The notes under the pieces: model-generated | What the model saw: the letters and a program-made list of their open reading frames with translations, nothing else | Told to the model about the DNA's origin: nothing | Databases searched by the model: none | In this document: positions 33,864-43,700 of the stretch, piece by piece | Numbering within the stretch: position 1 is the stretch's first letter | Layout: every line of letters starts with the position of its first letter | Translations under genes and position numbers: made by a program | Origin: Methyloferula stellata AR4 | Lineage (GTDB): Bacteria > Pseudomonadota > Alphaproteobacteria > Rhizobiales > Beijerinckiaceae | Assembly: GCF_000385335.1 (NCBI RefSeq) | Contig: NZ_ARWA01000001.1 | Span: 1,628,001-1,692,000 of the forward strand | Length of the DNA stretch: 64,000 nt | Direction: 5' to 3'

Positions 33864-34046
33864 ATGACACATTTGCAGACACATTCGCAGCCGGAAACAC
33901 ATCCGCAGCCAACGAAAAATCTCGTCGAAGCCAGACAGGGCGAGACCACTGGCCATATGCGTTGGGTTCTCGGGATATCGCTGTCCTTGGCCATCGTCGC
34001 CTTGGGCGTGATTTATCTGTGGTTCTTGCACGGACAGCATGCCTAA
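33864..34046 (+). CDS. Small single-pass membrane protein
   Basis: A 60-residue protein. ATG at 33864 follows GAGAAGG at good spacing; the in-frame start at 33783 lacks a ribosome site. The N-terminal half is polar with Thr/His/Gln/Pro repeats (MTHLQTHSQPETHPQPTKNL), the C-terminal half a membrane segment (WVLGISLSLAIVALGVIYLW) ending FLHGQHA. GGAAC-N16-CGAT at 33736-33760 is a weak EcfG-like match upstream. Family not recognised; it probably belongs to the stress island. Confidence 0.55.
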   Translation: MTHLQTHSQPETHPQPTKNLVEARQGETTGHMRWVLGISLSLAIVALGVIYLWFLHGQHA

Positions 34047-34074
34047 ACGCTGCGCTTGATCTTCGATTAAATGC

Positions 34075-34099
34075 GGAACAAGCGCGCGTCGGCGACGTT
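34075..34099 (+). promoter_or_regulatory. EcfG consensus promoter for CsbD gene
   Basis: GGAAC (34075-34079), exactly 16 bases, CGTT (34096-34099): a perfect match to the alphaproteobacterial general-stress promoter, 31 bases before the CsbD ATG. Confidence 0.8.
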
Positions 34100-34129
34100 G
34101 GCATTCGCAACTTTGAAAAGGAACGCACA

Positions 34130-34318
34130 ATGGACAAGGATCGTATCGAAGGCTTGGCCCGGGAAACCAAGGGCGCTGTCAAGGACGCCGCTGGTAAGGT
34201 GACCGGCGACGCCAAACTTCAGGCCGAGGGCAAAGCCGACAAGGCTGCTGGCAAGGTGCAAAATGCTGTCGGCGGCATGAAGGATGCTGCGCGCGACGCG
34301 GTTAAGAAGTCGAGCTGA
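34130..34318 (+). CDS. CsbD family stress-response protein
   Basis: A 62-residue hydrophilic helical protein: MDKDRIEGLARETKGAVKDA, then AGKVTGDAKLQAEGKADKAA and GKVQNAVGGMKDAARDAVKK. This Ala/Lys/Gly-rich pattern is the CsbD family, induced by general stress sigma factors in many bacteria; biochemical role unknown. ATG at 34130 is chosen by the family N-terminus and AAAAGGAACGC upstream. A perfect EcfG-type promoter precedes it and a bidirectional terminator follows. Confidence 0.92.
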   Translation: MDKDRIEGLARETKGAVKDAAGKVTGDAKLQAEGKADKAAGKVQNAVGGMKDAARDAVKKSS

Positions 34319-34367
34319 TGCAGCTCACGCACAGAAGTGCATAATCTTGCGGTGCAGCAAATAATTT

Positions 34368-34400
34368 AAAAAGCCCTGGTGTAATTAACCGGGGCTTTTT
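34368..34400. terminator. Bidirectional terminator after CsbD gene
   Basis: AAAAAGCCC-TGGT (34368-34380) pairs with ACC-GGGGCTTTTT (34388-34400), giving a GC-rich stem bordered by A and T runs on both sides. Confidence 0.85.
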
Positions 34401-34427
34401 CATGCTGCCGACGCGGATCCTCGATCG

Positions 34428-34452
34428 GGAACTGTCGCGGTTTTGAATCGTT
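34428..34452 (+). promoter_or_regulatory. EcfG consensus promoter for Gly/Tyr-rich protein
   Basis: GGAAC (34428-34432), 16 bases, CGTT (34449-34452), a perfect general-stress promoter, 32 bases upstream of the ATG at 34484. Confidence 0.8.
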
Positions 34453-34483
34453 TGGCAAATCGGACTGATCAGAGGAGAGTTGC

Positions 34484-34840
34484 ATGATTAGACCGTCACT
34501 GAAGAAAATCGGATTGGTAAGTGCTGCCGCGCTGATGCTCGCCGCAGGCACGATCTCGATGTCAACTCCCGCCGATGCATTTGGCCGCGGCGGCTGGGGT
34601 GGCGGTTGGGGCGGCCGCGGTTTTTACGGCCGCGGTTTTTACGGCGGTGGTTGGGGTGGCCGCGGTTGGGGCGGCGGCTGGGGCTGGGGCTTGGGCGGAC
34701 TAGGTGCCGGCCTCGCGCTCGGCGCCATAGCGGCCAGCGCCGCTTATCCGGCCTATCCCTACTACTATGGCTATCCCTACGGATACCCGTATCCCTACGG
34801 CTATCGCTATCCTTATGGTTATTACCGCGGTTATTGGTAG
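34484..34840 (+). CDS. Secreted Gly/Tyr-rich low-complexity protein
   Basis: A 118-residue protein with a clear signal peptide (MIRPSLKKIGLVSAAALMLA up to about PADA-F, residue 32), a Gly/Trp/Phe-rich block (GGWGGGWGGRGFYGRGFYGG), a Gly/Ala hydrophobic stretch (GLGGLGAGLALGAIAASAA) and a Tyr/Pro-rich tail with repeated YPYGY. Similar exported proteins are common in Hyphomicrobiales and may coat the envelope or form glycine-zipper structures. GAGGAGAG precedes the ATG. It has a perfect EcfG-type promoter and a terminator hairpin at 34852, so it is a one-gene stress-induced unit. Confidence 0.8.
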   Translation: MIRPSLKKIGLVSAAALMLAAGTISMSTPADAFGRGGWGGGWGGRGFYGRGFYGGGWGGRGWGGGWGWGLGGLGAGLALGAIAASAAYPAYPYYYGYPYGYPYPYGYRYPYGYYRGYW

Positions 34841-34851
34841 CGGCTTCTTGC

Positions 34852-34876
34852 CTGGACGGGCGTCGAGCCCGTCCAG
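34852..34876 (+). terminator. Terminator-like hairpin after Gly/Tyr-rich gene
   Basis: CTGGACGGGC (34852-34861) pairs with GCCCGTCCAG (34867-34876), followed by TTCGTCGTTTG. The rest of the 34841-35151 gap shows no gene. Confidence 0.65.
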
Positions 34877-35151
34877 TTCGTCGTTTGAAAACATTTTTTT
34901 AAAACGTCTTTGTGAACTTGAGCCAATCCGTCGCGCTTCAGGCCGGTTGATCTTTCGGACCGCATCTCTCCTGACCGGCAAACCATTTCTCACCAGATGC
35001 TTGCATTCGCGTTCGAGCGCGGCATGCCATCGAGATGCTCCAGGCGCATTTATCGCGCGTCGGTTTGCCTCACTGTGTGGGAATCCGCATTGTGCCAATT
35101 ACGCAATCGCAGAGCTTTTGACATTTGAGCTTTTGAAAGTTCAGATGATCT

Positions 35152-36138
35152 GTGGACATCGTCACGGAACATCGGGCCGGCGTAATGCGCGAGCGAAATT
35201 ATAAAATCATTCCCCCAGATCCGCTTCGGTCGCATTTTGGGATTATATGGAATCGGTGCGGGCGCATCGCCTTCGTCACGGCCGGTGCGATCGGCCTTTC
35301 GGGATGCAACACCGGCATTTTCGATCCGGTCGGCCCCGTTGGTTCCGCTGAAAAATCGATCCTGATCGACTCCCTCGGCATCATGCTGGCCATCGTCCTG
35401 CCGACGATTGTTGCGATCATTGCTTTTGCCTGGTGGTATCGTGCCTCCAACGGGCGGGCCCGCTACCTTCCGGATTGGGAATATTCCGGCCGCATCGAAA
35501 TGGTGGTCTGGGGCATCCCTCTGCTTGTCATCATGCTGCTCGGCGGCGTGGCGTGGATCGGATCGCATGATTTGGATCCTGCCAAACCTCTCGCCTCCTC
35601 GACGAAGCCTGTCGAAATACAGGTCGTCTCGCTCGATTGGAAATGGCTCTTTATCTACCCGGACCAGAAGATAGCGAGCGTCAACGAGCTCGTCGTGCCG
35701 GTCGGCACTCCCATTCATTTCTCCCTGACGTCCGCAAGCGTGATGAGCGCCTTCTTCATCCCGCAGCTCGGCAGCATGATCTACACGATGAATGGTATGA
35801 CGACGCAGCTCAATCTGCAGGCCGATCGCATCGGCATCTTCCATGGCCTGTCTGCGCATTACAATGGTGACGGATTCTCGGACATGCACTTCGACACGCG
35901 CGTCGTGAGCGCGGCTGAGTTTTCCGTCTGGGCTCAAAAGGCCGCCGGCAGCATGCTCGCCCTCGACGATCAGAGCTATGGAGAGCTGTCGAAGCAGACC
36001 ATGCATGTCACGCCGTTCACGTTCAGATTAGAGAACCCCAATCTGTTTCATGAGATCGTGACTCAGACATTGCCGCCGGGGCCAGGCCCCGATCTTGAGC
36101 AGCCGACGGCGTCCGTATCGCCGCGAAGCGGAGGCTAG
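35152..36138 (+). CDS. cyoA: Cytochrome bo-type quinol oxidase subunit II CyoA
   Basis: Subunit II of the heme-copper quinol oxidase, a 328-residue lipoprotein: hydrophobic stretch ending in the lipobox GLSGCNTG, then two membrane segments ([20 protein letters not shown] and [20 protein letters not shown]) and a periplasmic cupredoxin domain. The CuA ligands of cytochrome oxidases are absent ([11 protein letters not shown] in place of the Cys-rich loop), which marks a quinol rather than cytochrome c oxidase. The start is GTG at 35152 or ATG at 35185; neither has a strong ribosome site. First of cyoABCD. Confidence 0.92.
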   Translation: MDIVTEHRAGVMRERNYKIIPPDPLRSHFGIIWNRCGRIAFVTAGAIGLSGCNTGIFDPVGPVGSAEKSILIDSLGIMLAIVLPTIVAIIAFAWWYRASNGRARYLPDWEYSGRIEMVVWGIPLLVIMLLGGVAWIGSHDLDPAKPLASSTKPVEIQVVSLDWKWLFIYPDQKIASVNELVVPVGTPIHFSLTSASVMSAFFIPQLGSMIYTMNGMTTQLNLQADRIGIFHGLSAHYNGDGFSDMHFDTRVVSAAEFSVWAQKAAGSMLALDDQSYGELSKQTMHVTPFTFRLENPNLFHEIVTQTLPPGPGPDLEQPTASVSPRSGG

Positions 36139-36139
36139 T

Positions 36140-38155
36140 ATGTTTGGTAAGTTGAGCTGGGCGGCGGTTCCCTTGGATCAGCCGATCCCGATGATCACAT
36201 CGGCCGTTATCGCGTTCGGGATCATCGGTATTCTGGCCTGGATCACCCTCAAAGGTTATCTGCCCTATCTGTGGCGCGAGTGGATCACGAGCGTCGATCA
36301 CAAGCGCATCGGCGTCATGTATACGCTGCTGGCGATGGTGATGCTGCTGCGCGGCTTCGCCGACGCCATCATGATGCGGTCGCAACAGGCGCTGGCCTTC
36401 AATTCTCCGGGCTATCTTCCGCCGGAGCACTATGATCAGGTCTTTTCGGCGCACGGCACGATCATGATCTTCTTCGTGGCGATGCCCTTCGTGATCGGAT
36501 TGATGAACTTCGTCGTGCCGTTGCAGCTCGGCGTTCGCGACGTCGCCTTTCCGACGCTGAATTCGGTGGGTTTCTGGCTGACCGCAACCGGCGCGCTGCT
36601 CGTCAATATATCGCTCGGCATCGGCGAGTTCGCGCGTACCGGGTGGCTGCCCTATCCGCCGCTGTCGGAACTCACTTATTCGCCCGGCGTCGGCGTCGAC
36701 TATTATCTGTGGTCGCTTGAAATCTCGGGCGTCGGCACTTTGGTGGCAGGCATCAATCTCGTCACCACCGTACTGAAATTGCGGGCGCCGGGCATGAATT
36801 ATCTGCGCATGCCGATGTTCTGCTGGACGACGCTTGCCTCGAACCTTCTCATCGTCGCGGCCTTCCCGATCCTGACCGCCACTTTGGCGATGCTCATCCT
36901 CGACCGCTATCTCGGCTTCCATTTCTTCACCAATGAAGCCGGCGGCAACATGATGATGTTCATGAATCTGATCTGGGCCTGGGGACACCCGGAGGTCTAT
37001 ATTCTCATCCTGCCCGCCTTTGGAATCTTCTCCGAAGTCATCGCGACATTTTCCAGAAAGCCGCTGTTTGGATATCGCTCGATGGTCGCCGCGACCATGG
37101 TGATCTGCATCTTGTCCTTCACGGTGTGGCTGCATCATTTCTTCACGATGGGCGCAGGTGCCGATGTCAATGCGATCTTCGGCATAGCCTCGATGATCAT
37201 CGCGGTTCCAACCGGCGTGAAGATTTTCAACTGGCTGTTCACGATGTACGGTGGCCGCGTCCGTTTCACCACGCCGATCCTGTGGTCCATCGGTTTCATG
37301 ATCACCTTCATTCTGGGCGGCATGACAGGCGTGCTGCTCGCTGTCCCGCCGGCCGATTTCCTGCTTCACAACAGTCTGTTCCTCGTCGCTCACTTTCATA
37401 ACGTCATCATCGGCGGCGTTTTGTTCGGCGCCTTCGCGGGCTACACCTATTGGTTCCCGAAGGCTTTCGGGTTCAGGCTCGACGAGCGCCTCGGCCATGC
37501 CGCCTTCTGGTGCTGGATCGTCGGCTTCTACGTCGCCTTCATGCCGCTCTATGTGCTCGGCTTTCTCGGCATGACGCGGCGGATGCAGCATTATGACGTG
37601 CCGGAATGGCATCCCTGGACGATCGTCGCCGTGTTCGGCGCGCTATTGATCTTGATGGGAATCATCTTCCAGATCCTCCAGCTTGCCTATAGCATCAAGC
37701 ATCGCGAGGAGCTTCGCGACGTTACCGGCGATCCCTGGGATGGCCGCACCCTCGAATGGGCAACGGCTTCGCCGCCGCCCGTATTCAATTTCGCCTTCCT
37801 GCCGGTGGTCACGGGCGAGGACGCCTACTGGCGTATGAAGCAGCTTGAGCGCGAGCAGGCACAGCCCGCCGAAGAGCCGATCTACGAAGCGATTGAAATG
37901 CCGCGAAACTCGGCGACCGGATTTATCTGCGCTTTCTTCGCGACGATCATGGGCTTCTCGCTGATCTGGCATATTTGGTGGCTGGTCATCGCAAGCGCGG
38001 TCGGCGCTTACGCAACCTTCGTGGTCTTCGCCTGGCGCGATCACGATGAATATCTGATCCCGGCCGAAACCGTCGCGGAGATCGATCGCCCCAACCGGCA
38101 GGCCCGCGCCGCGGCATTCCAAGATTTGACCCACGAATTGAGCCCAACGTCATGA
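36140..38155 (+). CDS. cyoB: Cytochrome bo-type quinol oxidase subunit I CyoB
   Basis: Catalytic heme-copper subunit of 671 residues, about fifteen membrane segments. ATG at 36140 follows GGAGGCTA, one base after the cyoA stop. The D-channel glutamate is present (Glu285 in [11 protein letters not shown]), as are the K-channel lysine (Lys361 in [10 protein letters not shown]), the Cu-B histidines (HHFFTMG) and heme ligands ([11 protein letters not shown]). It is therefore an ordinary proton-pumping A1-type oxidase, useful as a contrast to the altered subunit I at 46583. Confidence 0.96.
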   Translation: MFGKLSWAAVPLDQPIPMITSAVIAFGIIGILAWITLKGYLPYLWREWITSVDHKRIGVMYTLLAMVMLLRGFADAIMMRSQQALAFNSPGYLPPEHYDQVFSAHGTIMIFFVAMPFVIGLMNFVVPLQLGVRDVAFPTLNSVGFWLTATGALLVNISLGIGEFARTGWLPYPPLSELTYSPGVGVDYYLWSLEISGVGTLVAGINLVTTVLKLRAPGMNYLRMPMFCWTTLASNLLIVAAFPILTATLAMLILDRYLGFHFFTNEAGGNMMMFMNLIWAWGHPEVYILILPAFGIFSEVIATFSRKPLFGYRSMVAATMVICILSFTVWLHHFFTMGAGADVNAIFGIASMIIAVPTGVKIFNWLFTMYGGRVRFTTPILWSIGFMITFILGGMTGVLLAVPPADFLLHNSLFLVAHFHNVIIGGVLFGAFAGYTYWFPKAFGFRLDERLGHAAFWCWIVGFYVAFMPLYVLGFLGMTRRMQHYDVPEWHPWTIVAVFGALLILMGIIFQILQLAYSIKHREELRDVTGDPWDGRTLEWATASPPPVFNFAFLPVVTGEDAYWRMKQLEREQAQPAEEPIYEAIEMPRNSATGFICAFFATIMGFSLIWHIWWLVIASAVGAYATFVVFAWRDHDEYLIPAETVAEIDRPNRQARAAAFQDLTHELSPTS

Positions 38156-38823
38156 CCGCTGTACCTTACGCATCCGGCGACGCCGATCCCTACCGCGCCG
38201 CCCCAGAGCGTGGCCCCTATCAAGGCGGCCATGCGGTGAGCCATGGCCATGGTGGCCTGGCCTTCAAACGTGTCGTCACGGGCTATGGGTTCTGGATCTT
38301 CCTGCTCAGCGACATCATCATGTTCTCGGCCTTCTTCGCGGCCTATGCCGTCCTGGTCGATCAGACGGCGGGCGGGCCGACGGGAAAAGAGCTCTTCGAT
38401 CTGAATAATGCCGCTGTTGAAACGGCATTTCTTCTGGCGTCGAGCTTTACATGCGGGCTCGCGAGCATCGCTGCGGAGCACCGCAGCAAAAGCTGGTTCT
38501 ACGGCGCGATGGCCGTGACGGGCCTGCTCGGTGCGGGCTTCCTGGTGCTTGAGGTGACGGAGTTTGCAAACTTTGTCGAGCAAGGCGCGGGCCCGACTCG
38601 AAGCGCCTTTCTGTCGGCATTCTTTACGCTCGTCGGATGCCATGGCCTGCACGTCTCGGCTGGCATTCTCTGGCTTCTGACAATGATGGCGCAAGTCTTC
38701 GCCAAAGGCTTTCGCGCCGATATCGAGCGGCGCATCCTGTGTTTCGCGCTATTCTGGCATGCGCTCGACATTATCTGGGTGGCGCTGTTTACGGTCGTCT
38801 ATCTGATGGGAGTGACGGGATGA
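38152..38823 (+). CDS. cyoC: Cytochrome bo-type quinol oxidase subunit III CyoC
   Basis: A 223-residue five-helix subunit III, starting by ATGA overlap with the cyoB stop. [39 protein letters not shown] and [19 protein letters not shown] followed by [20 protein letters not shown] are family-typical. It is preceded by a short polar His/Gly-rich N-terminus ([11 protein letters not shown]). Part of the cyo operon. Confidence 0.95.
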   Translation: MTAVPYASGDADPYRAAPERGPYQGGHAVSHGHGGLAFKRVVTGYGFWIFLLSDIIMFSAFFAAYAVLVDQTAGGPTGKELFDLNNAAVETAFLLASSFTCGLASIAAEHRSKSWFYGAMAVTGLLGAGFLVLEVTEFANFVEQGAGPTRSAFLSAFFTLVGCHGLHVSAGILWLLTMMAQVFAKGFRADIERRILCFALFWHALDIIWVALFTVVYLMGVTG

Positions 38824-39197
38824 GCGAAGGGTTCAATACTGTCCCAGGCGACGACGAAGCCGACGCCGGCAGCGTTGCCGGTGCCGTGCGGACTTATCTC
38901 GTCGGACTTGGGCTCGCGGTCCTGTTGACCGTCACCTCTTTCTATGTGGCAAGCACCAATCTCGTGTGGGGGCCGAGCATACCCGTGGCGCTCGTCGTGC
39001 TCGCGATCGCGCAGATGGGCGTGCATCTCGTGTTCTTCCTGCACATCACCACGGGACCGGAAAACACCAACAACGTCATGGCGCTGTTTTTCGGTGTCCT
39101 GATCGTTTTTCTGGTGATTGGAGGCTCCTTGTGGATCATGGCGCATTTGAACCAGAACATGGTGCCGATGGATCAGTTGATGCAGATGCAGCGCTGA
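38820..39197 (+). CDS. cyoD: Cytochrome bo-type quinol oxidase subunit IV CyoD
   Basis: A 125-residue three-helix subunit IV that helps assemble the binuclear centre. ATG at 38820 overlaps the cyoC stop (ATGA), so it is preferred over longer frames. Helices: YLVGLGLAVLLTVTSFYV, VALVVLAIAQMGVHLVFFLH and MALFFGVLIVFLVIGGSLWI. Last gene of cyoABCD; no cyoE heme O synthase gene follows here. Confidence 0.94.
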   Translation: MSEGFNTVPGDDEADAGSVAGAVRTYLVGLGLAVLLTVTSFYVASTNLVWGPSIPVALVVLAIAQMGVHLVFFLHITTGPENTNNVMALFFGVLIVFLVIGGSLWIMAHLNQNMVPMDQLMQMQR

Positions 39198-39206
39198 GCC
39201 AATGAT

Positions 39207-39542
39207 TTACACCGAGGCCGACATGGCGTTATCCGCCGGAGACGAGGGCTCCACATACAAAGCCATCTCGTAACTTACGCCGGCGGCCTTGCCCAATTCA
39301 TTGAAGATCGAGCGCTCGTTCCACATCTGGAGAAAAAGCTGAGGGCTGGGCGGCAGGCCGTCCAAGCCATGCTGCCCGCTGGCGCGATGCGCGTTCTGCT
39401 CGACGCGAAGCGCTGCTTCCATGAGTTTTTGCAGCGAGTGGAAGTCTTTCGTTTCGACGCAGATATCGTGCTCCAAGCACTGCGCCATCCAGCGGCCCTC
39501 GCTATAAAAAACGATGATGCGAAGATGCAACGGCCGATTCAT
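39207..39542 (-). CDS. Hypothetical protein, HicB-antitoxin-like N-terminal fold
   Basis: A 111-residue protein from ATG 39542, which has GGGAGG seven bases upstream. The N-terminus MNRPLHLRIIVFYSEGRWMA followed by QCLEHDICVETKDFHSLQKL resembles the HicB/UPF0150 pattern (beta strand, Gly-x-Trp-x-Ala-x-Cys-Leu-Glu-x-Asp) usually seen in HicB antitoxins. No HicA toxin gene is adjacent, and there is no DNA-binding domain, so an orphan HicB-like protein is a better name. It converges with cyoD. Confidence 0.65.
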   Translation of the reverse strand: MNRPLHLRIIVFYSEGRWMAQCLEHDICVETKDFHSLQKLMEAALRVEQNAHRASGQHGLDGLPPSPQLFLQMWNERSIFNELGKAAGVSYEMALYVEPSSPADNAMSASV

Positions 39543-39699
39543 GTGAGCCTCCCGAACGAACCACATGAATCAATGCGCAGAAATTCTCAAAATTTGTCTC
39601 GACCGAACCTGTAAAGTTTAAATCAGGTTGCAACGGTCTTCCGTCGAAGCCACTCTGCGGAGGCGACGGAGCGCGGGCGGATGCGATCCGGCCGCCCGG

Positions 39700-39897
39700 T
39701 CAATAGGCTACGCCGACGACCGTGGACAATGTCCTGGCTTCAGCCGCCACCGCGGCCGGCCCGGCAAACTCGGCTATCCGAATCGAGGCGGCGCGGTGGT
39801 CCGCGGACCTCTGTTGAGCCGAGGCCGGCAGGGCGGCGGCGCTGGTGAGAGCGAGGGCGGCGGCACCTGCTAAGGCGATTTTCGATACAGCCATCAT
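39700..39897 (-). CDS. Small secreted protein
   Basis: A 65-residue product with a clear signal peptide, MMAVSKIALAGAAALALTSA ending in PASA-QQ, and a 36-residue mature part (RSADHRAASIRIAEFAGPAA...). AAGGA lies five bases before the ATG. No family recognised. The mature peptide is short and Ala-rich; coding status rests on the signal peptide and ribosome site. Confidence 0.5.
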   Translation of the reverse strand: MMAVSKIALAGAAALALTSAAALPASAQQRSADHRAASIRIAEFAGPAAVAAEARTLSTVVGVAY

Positions 39898-40202
39898 TTC
39901 GATCCTTGAACTCTTTAACTACGGTTGCGATTGAGTGGTTAACGCGCGACCGATGAGAAGGTTCTGGTCAAGCCGGGAGGCCGGGAGCCGCTCGGACCGG
40001 GATTTCACAGGCCGTCTCGGTACGCTGTCATGGTTTTCGTCCTGGCGCTGACAAAGCGCCGAATGGCGCGCAAAGCTCTTGCAATCAGCCTTCGCCGCGC
40101 GTTTTGCCTGTCGTCCACCTCGGCTTTGATTTGCTGTAATGCATCCATCACGTCCCATTTCATGAGACGCGATTTGGTTCCAGCCTTGCCACGGCTTGCG
40201 GT
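39898..40202. other. Intergenic stretch between two small secreted-protein genes
   Basis: About 305 bases. Short plus-strand frames here have no ribosome site or family pattern. Nothing definite is seen. Confidence 0.35.
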
Positions 40203-40568
40203 CTACCTCGGTTCAGGCGTTGCTCCGATTGAATCGAGGCAGTCTGCGACCAAGCCTGAATCGATTTGCGGATCGATCCAAAATCCATAGCGCTTGGCAT
40301 CTCCCTCCGGTGCGTCAGCCGCTTCGTCCTTCACCGGTTTGGCGCTCCATAAATTCGGGCAGAGCCGATCGAGTTGCAGTTGCGCCTCTCGGAGTTCTTT
40401 GGTGGTCACATAAAAATAGATCCGCGGTACGGCCTCGTCGTAGAGGCGTGCGTGATGATTGATGACGGGCATTTGCACTTCCGATGGATAAAGCGGCGCC
40501 GAGTGGGCCGATCGAGCATCGCCCATCATAGCTGAAATCAGCGCAACGGCCCAATAAGGTGCTGTCAT
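40203..40568 (-). CDS. Hypothetical exported protein
   Basis: A 121-residue frame with a probable signal peptide (MTAPYWAVALISAMMGDARS, possible cleavage after AHSA). The mature part includes YDEAVPRIYFYVTTKELREA, QLQLDRLCPNLW and WIDPQIDSGLVADCLDSIG, with two Cys that could pair. No family recognised. It lies just upstream of and divergent to putA. Confidence 0.5.
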   Translation of the reverse strand: MTAPYWAVALISAMMGDARSAHSAPLYPSEVQMPVINHHARLYDEAVPRIYFYVTTKELREAQLQLDRLCPNLWSAKPVKDEAADAPEGDAKRYGFWIDPQIDSGLVADCLDSIGATPEPR

Positions 40569-40716
40569 CGGGTTTTGGGCGTGCCGTGGCTGTCAGGCGG
40601 TGTATTCCGGCCTGTCGCAATCTAAATATAGGCTCAGACCGCGGCCGATCATATGGCCTTGCGCAGGGCGCACGATTCGATTGAGGATCGCAAGGCGCCC
40701 CGAATGGAGTGCCGCC

Positions 40717-43700
40717 TTGTCGAAGCCGCTTGAGATTGACCGCGATCGAGCGATGCCGCTTTTTGCCGCGCCTTACGCCGAGGCGGATGAGGCCATTGCG
40801 CCGAGGCTCCTTGCGGCGACGGATATGGACGCCGCGGCACTCGCGCGGGTCGATGCTTTGGCTTCACGGCTCGTTTCGGCGATCCGGTCTCAATCGCCAC
40901 GGCTCGGCGCGCTCGAAGATTTTTTGCGCGAATATTCGCTTTCGACCGATGAAGGCCTGGCGCTGATGGTGCTCGCCGAAGCGCTGCTGCGCGTGCCGGA
41001 CGATACGACTGCCGACCGGCTGATCGAAGACAAGCTCACGCATGCGACCTTTGCACGCCACGCTGCCGTTTCCGATGCGCTTCTCGTCTCGGCTTCCGCC
41101 TGGGCGCTCGGTGTTACCGCGCGCATGTTGCAAAAGGGCGAGACGGCACAAGGCATCGTGGCTTCGCTCGTGCGGCGGATCGGAATGAGCGCGCTGCGCC
41201 CTGCGGCACGTCAGGCGATGCAGATTTTGGGTGCGCATTTCATTCTCGGCCGCAACATCGAGGAGGGGCTCGCGCATAGCGCCTCGGGCGACGGCAGGCT
41301 TTATCGCTATTCGTTCGACATGCTTGGCGAAGGCGCGCGCACGAGCGCCGATGCGGTGCATTATATGGATGCATACCGCCATGCGATCGAGACGATCGGG
41401 CGTGAGTCAGGTACTGCGTCTCTGCCGCAACGCCCCGGCATTTCGGTCAAGCTTTCGGCCTTGCATCCGAGGTTCGAGCTTCTATCGCGTCTGCGCGTCA
41501 TGGACGAGCTTGTGCCGCGTCTAGGCAGCCTGGCGCGGCTTGCTAAGGACCACAACCTGAGTTTCACGGTCGATGCCGAAGAGGCCGACCGTCTCGAACT
41601 TTCGCTGGACGTGTTCGCCGCTGTTCTCGCCGATCCTGCCTTGGCGGGCTGGGACGGTTTCGGCCTTGCCGTGCAAGCCTATCAAAAGCGCGCAGGCGCG
41701 GTGCTCGACTACGTCTTCGATCTGGCGCGGCGCCATGACCGGCGCTTGATGGTGCGCCTCGTGAAGGGCGCCTATTGGGATACGGAGATCAAGCGCGCGC
41801 AGGAGCGGGGTCTCACCGATTATCCGGTCTTTACGCGCAAGCCGATGACCGATCTCAACTATCTGTCATGCGCGCGCCAGCTTCTCGACGCGCGCGGCCA
41901 TATCTTCCCGCAATTTGCGACGCATAATGCGCTGACTGTCGCGAGCATCGTGGAATATGCGGGCGGCGTCGATGGCTATGAGTTTCAGCGCCTGCATGGC
42001 ATGGGTGCCGATCTCTTCAAAGCGTTGCGCTTGGACTTTCCCGATGCGGCCTGCCGCATCTATGCGCCGGTCGGCACCTATCGCGATCTCCTCGCTTATC
42101 TCGTACGCAGGCTCCTGGAGAACGGCGCCAATTCGTCCTTCGTCGCGCAAGTCGGCGATCCTTCGATTCCCCTCGATATACTGTTGCGACATCCGCAGAC
42201 GGCAATCGGTGCCGGGATTTTCCGCGCATTGCCGCTGCCGGAGGATATTCACGGACTTTCGCGCAAAAGCGCGCGAGGTTTCGAGTTTGGCGCGCGGCAG
42301 GAGCTCGATGCGCTTTGCAAGGCGGTGGGCGAGGCGCCGGGATTCTACAGCGTCGCGTCGATCGTCGCGGGCGGCGCGACGCAGCAAGGACCTTCCCGGC
42401 CCGTTCTTTCGCCGATCGACGGCAGCATGATCGGCGAGGTCGGCGAAAGCTCGCCCGATCTGATCGATCGCGCGATGCGGGCCGCTCAAGACGCCTTCAA
42501 GCTCTGGTCCGCGCGTCCGGTCGAAGAGCGTGCTCTCTGTCTCGATCGCATGGCCGATGGGTTGGAAGCCGAGCGGTCGCGCTTCCTCGCGCTTCTGCAA
42601 AGTGAAGCGGGCAAGACGCTCGATGATGCGCTGGGCGAGCTGCGCGAAGCGGTGGATTTTTGCCGCTATTACGCGGCGTGTGCGCGGCATCTTTTCTCTA
42701 CGTCGGAGATCATGCCGGGGCCGACAGGTGAAGAGAATCGGCTGACGCATTTCGGCCGCGGCACTTTCATCTGCATCAGCCCGTGGAATTTTCCTCTCTC
42801 GATTTTCCTCGGACAGGTCGCAGCCGCCCTCGTTGCCGGCAATGCGGTTATAGCAAAGCCTGCCGAACAGACCCCGCTCATCGCGTCGGAAGCGGCTTTG
42901 CTTCTGCATCGCTGCAGCGTGCCGGGCGCCGTCTTGCAGCTCCTGCCGGGCGATGGCTCCACTGGCGCCGCTCTCGTCGCATCGCCGCATATCGCAGGCG
43001 TCGTCTTCACCGGCTCGACGGAGACGGCCTTTGCGATCAATCGCGCGCTCGCCGCCAAAGATGGGCCGATCGTGCCCTTCATCGCAGAGACGGGCGGCAT
43101 CAATGCGATGATCGTGGATGCGACGGCTTTGCCCGAGCAAGTCACCGACGATGTCATTGCGTCTGCCTTTCGTTCCGCCGGGCAGCGCTGCTCGGCCTTG
43201 CGGCTTCTTTGCGTGCAGGAGGATGTCGCCGATCGCGTGATCACCATGATCGCGGGCGCGGCGGCGGAACTGGTGGTCGGCGATCCGCGCGATCTGTCCA
43301 CTCACGTCGGCCCGGTCATCGATGCGGCCGCGCGGGACGCGCTTGAAACCCATATCGCAGCGATGAAGCAATCGGCGCGCGTGCATTTCGCGGGCAGCGT
43401 GCCGGCGGGCGCGCCCGCGCGCGGCTTTTATGTCGCTCCCCATATTTTCGAGCTGGCCTCGGTGGCCGAACTGGAGCGCGAAGTCTTCGGCCCCGTGCTC
43501 CATGTCGTGCGCTACAAGGCTGCCGAACTCGATGCGCTGCTCGATGCGATCGCGGCCAAAGGCTACGGCCTGACACTCGGCATTCATTCGCGCATTGACG
43601 CGACGATCGAGCATATTATTGCGCGGCGTCTGGCAGGGAATGTCTATGTCAACCGCAGCATGATCGGCGCCGTTGTCGGCACCCAGCCTTTCGGCGGCTT

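Noticed and set aside
36023-37612. 529-codon minus-strand frame across cyoB
   Set aside because: Shadow of cyoA/cyoB; Asp/His/Arg-rich without a family signature.
39207-39542. HicAB toxin-antitoxin system
   Set aside because: Only a HicB-like N-terminal pattern is present; no HicA gene is adjacent and no DNA-binding domain follows.
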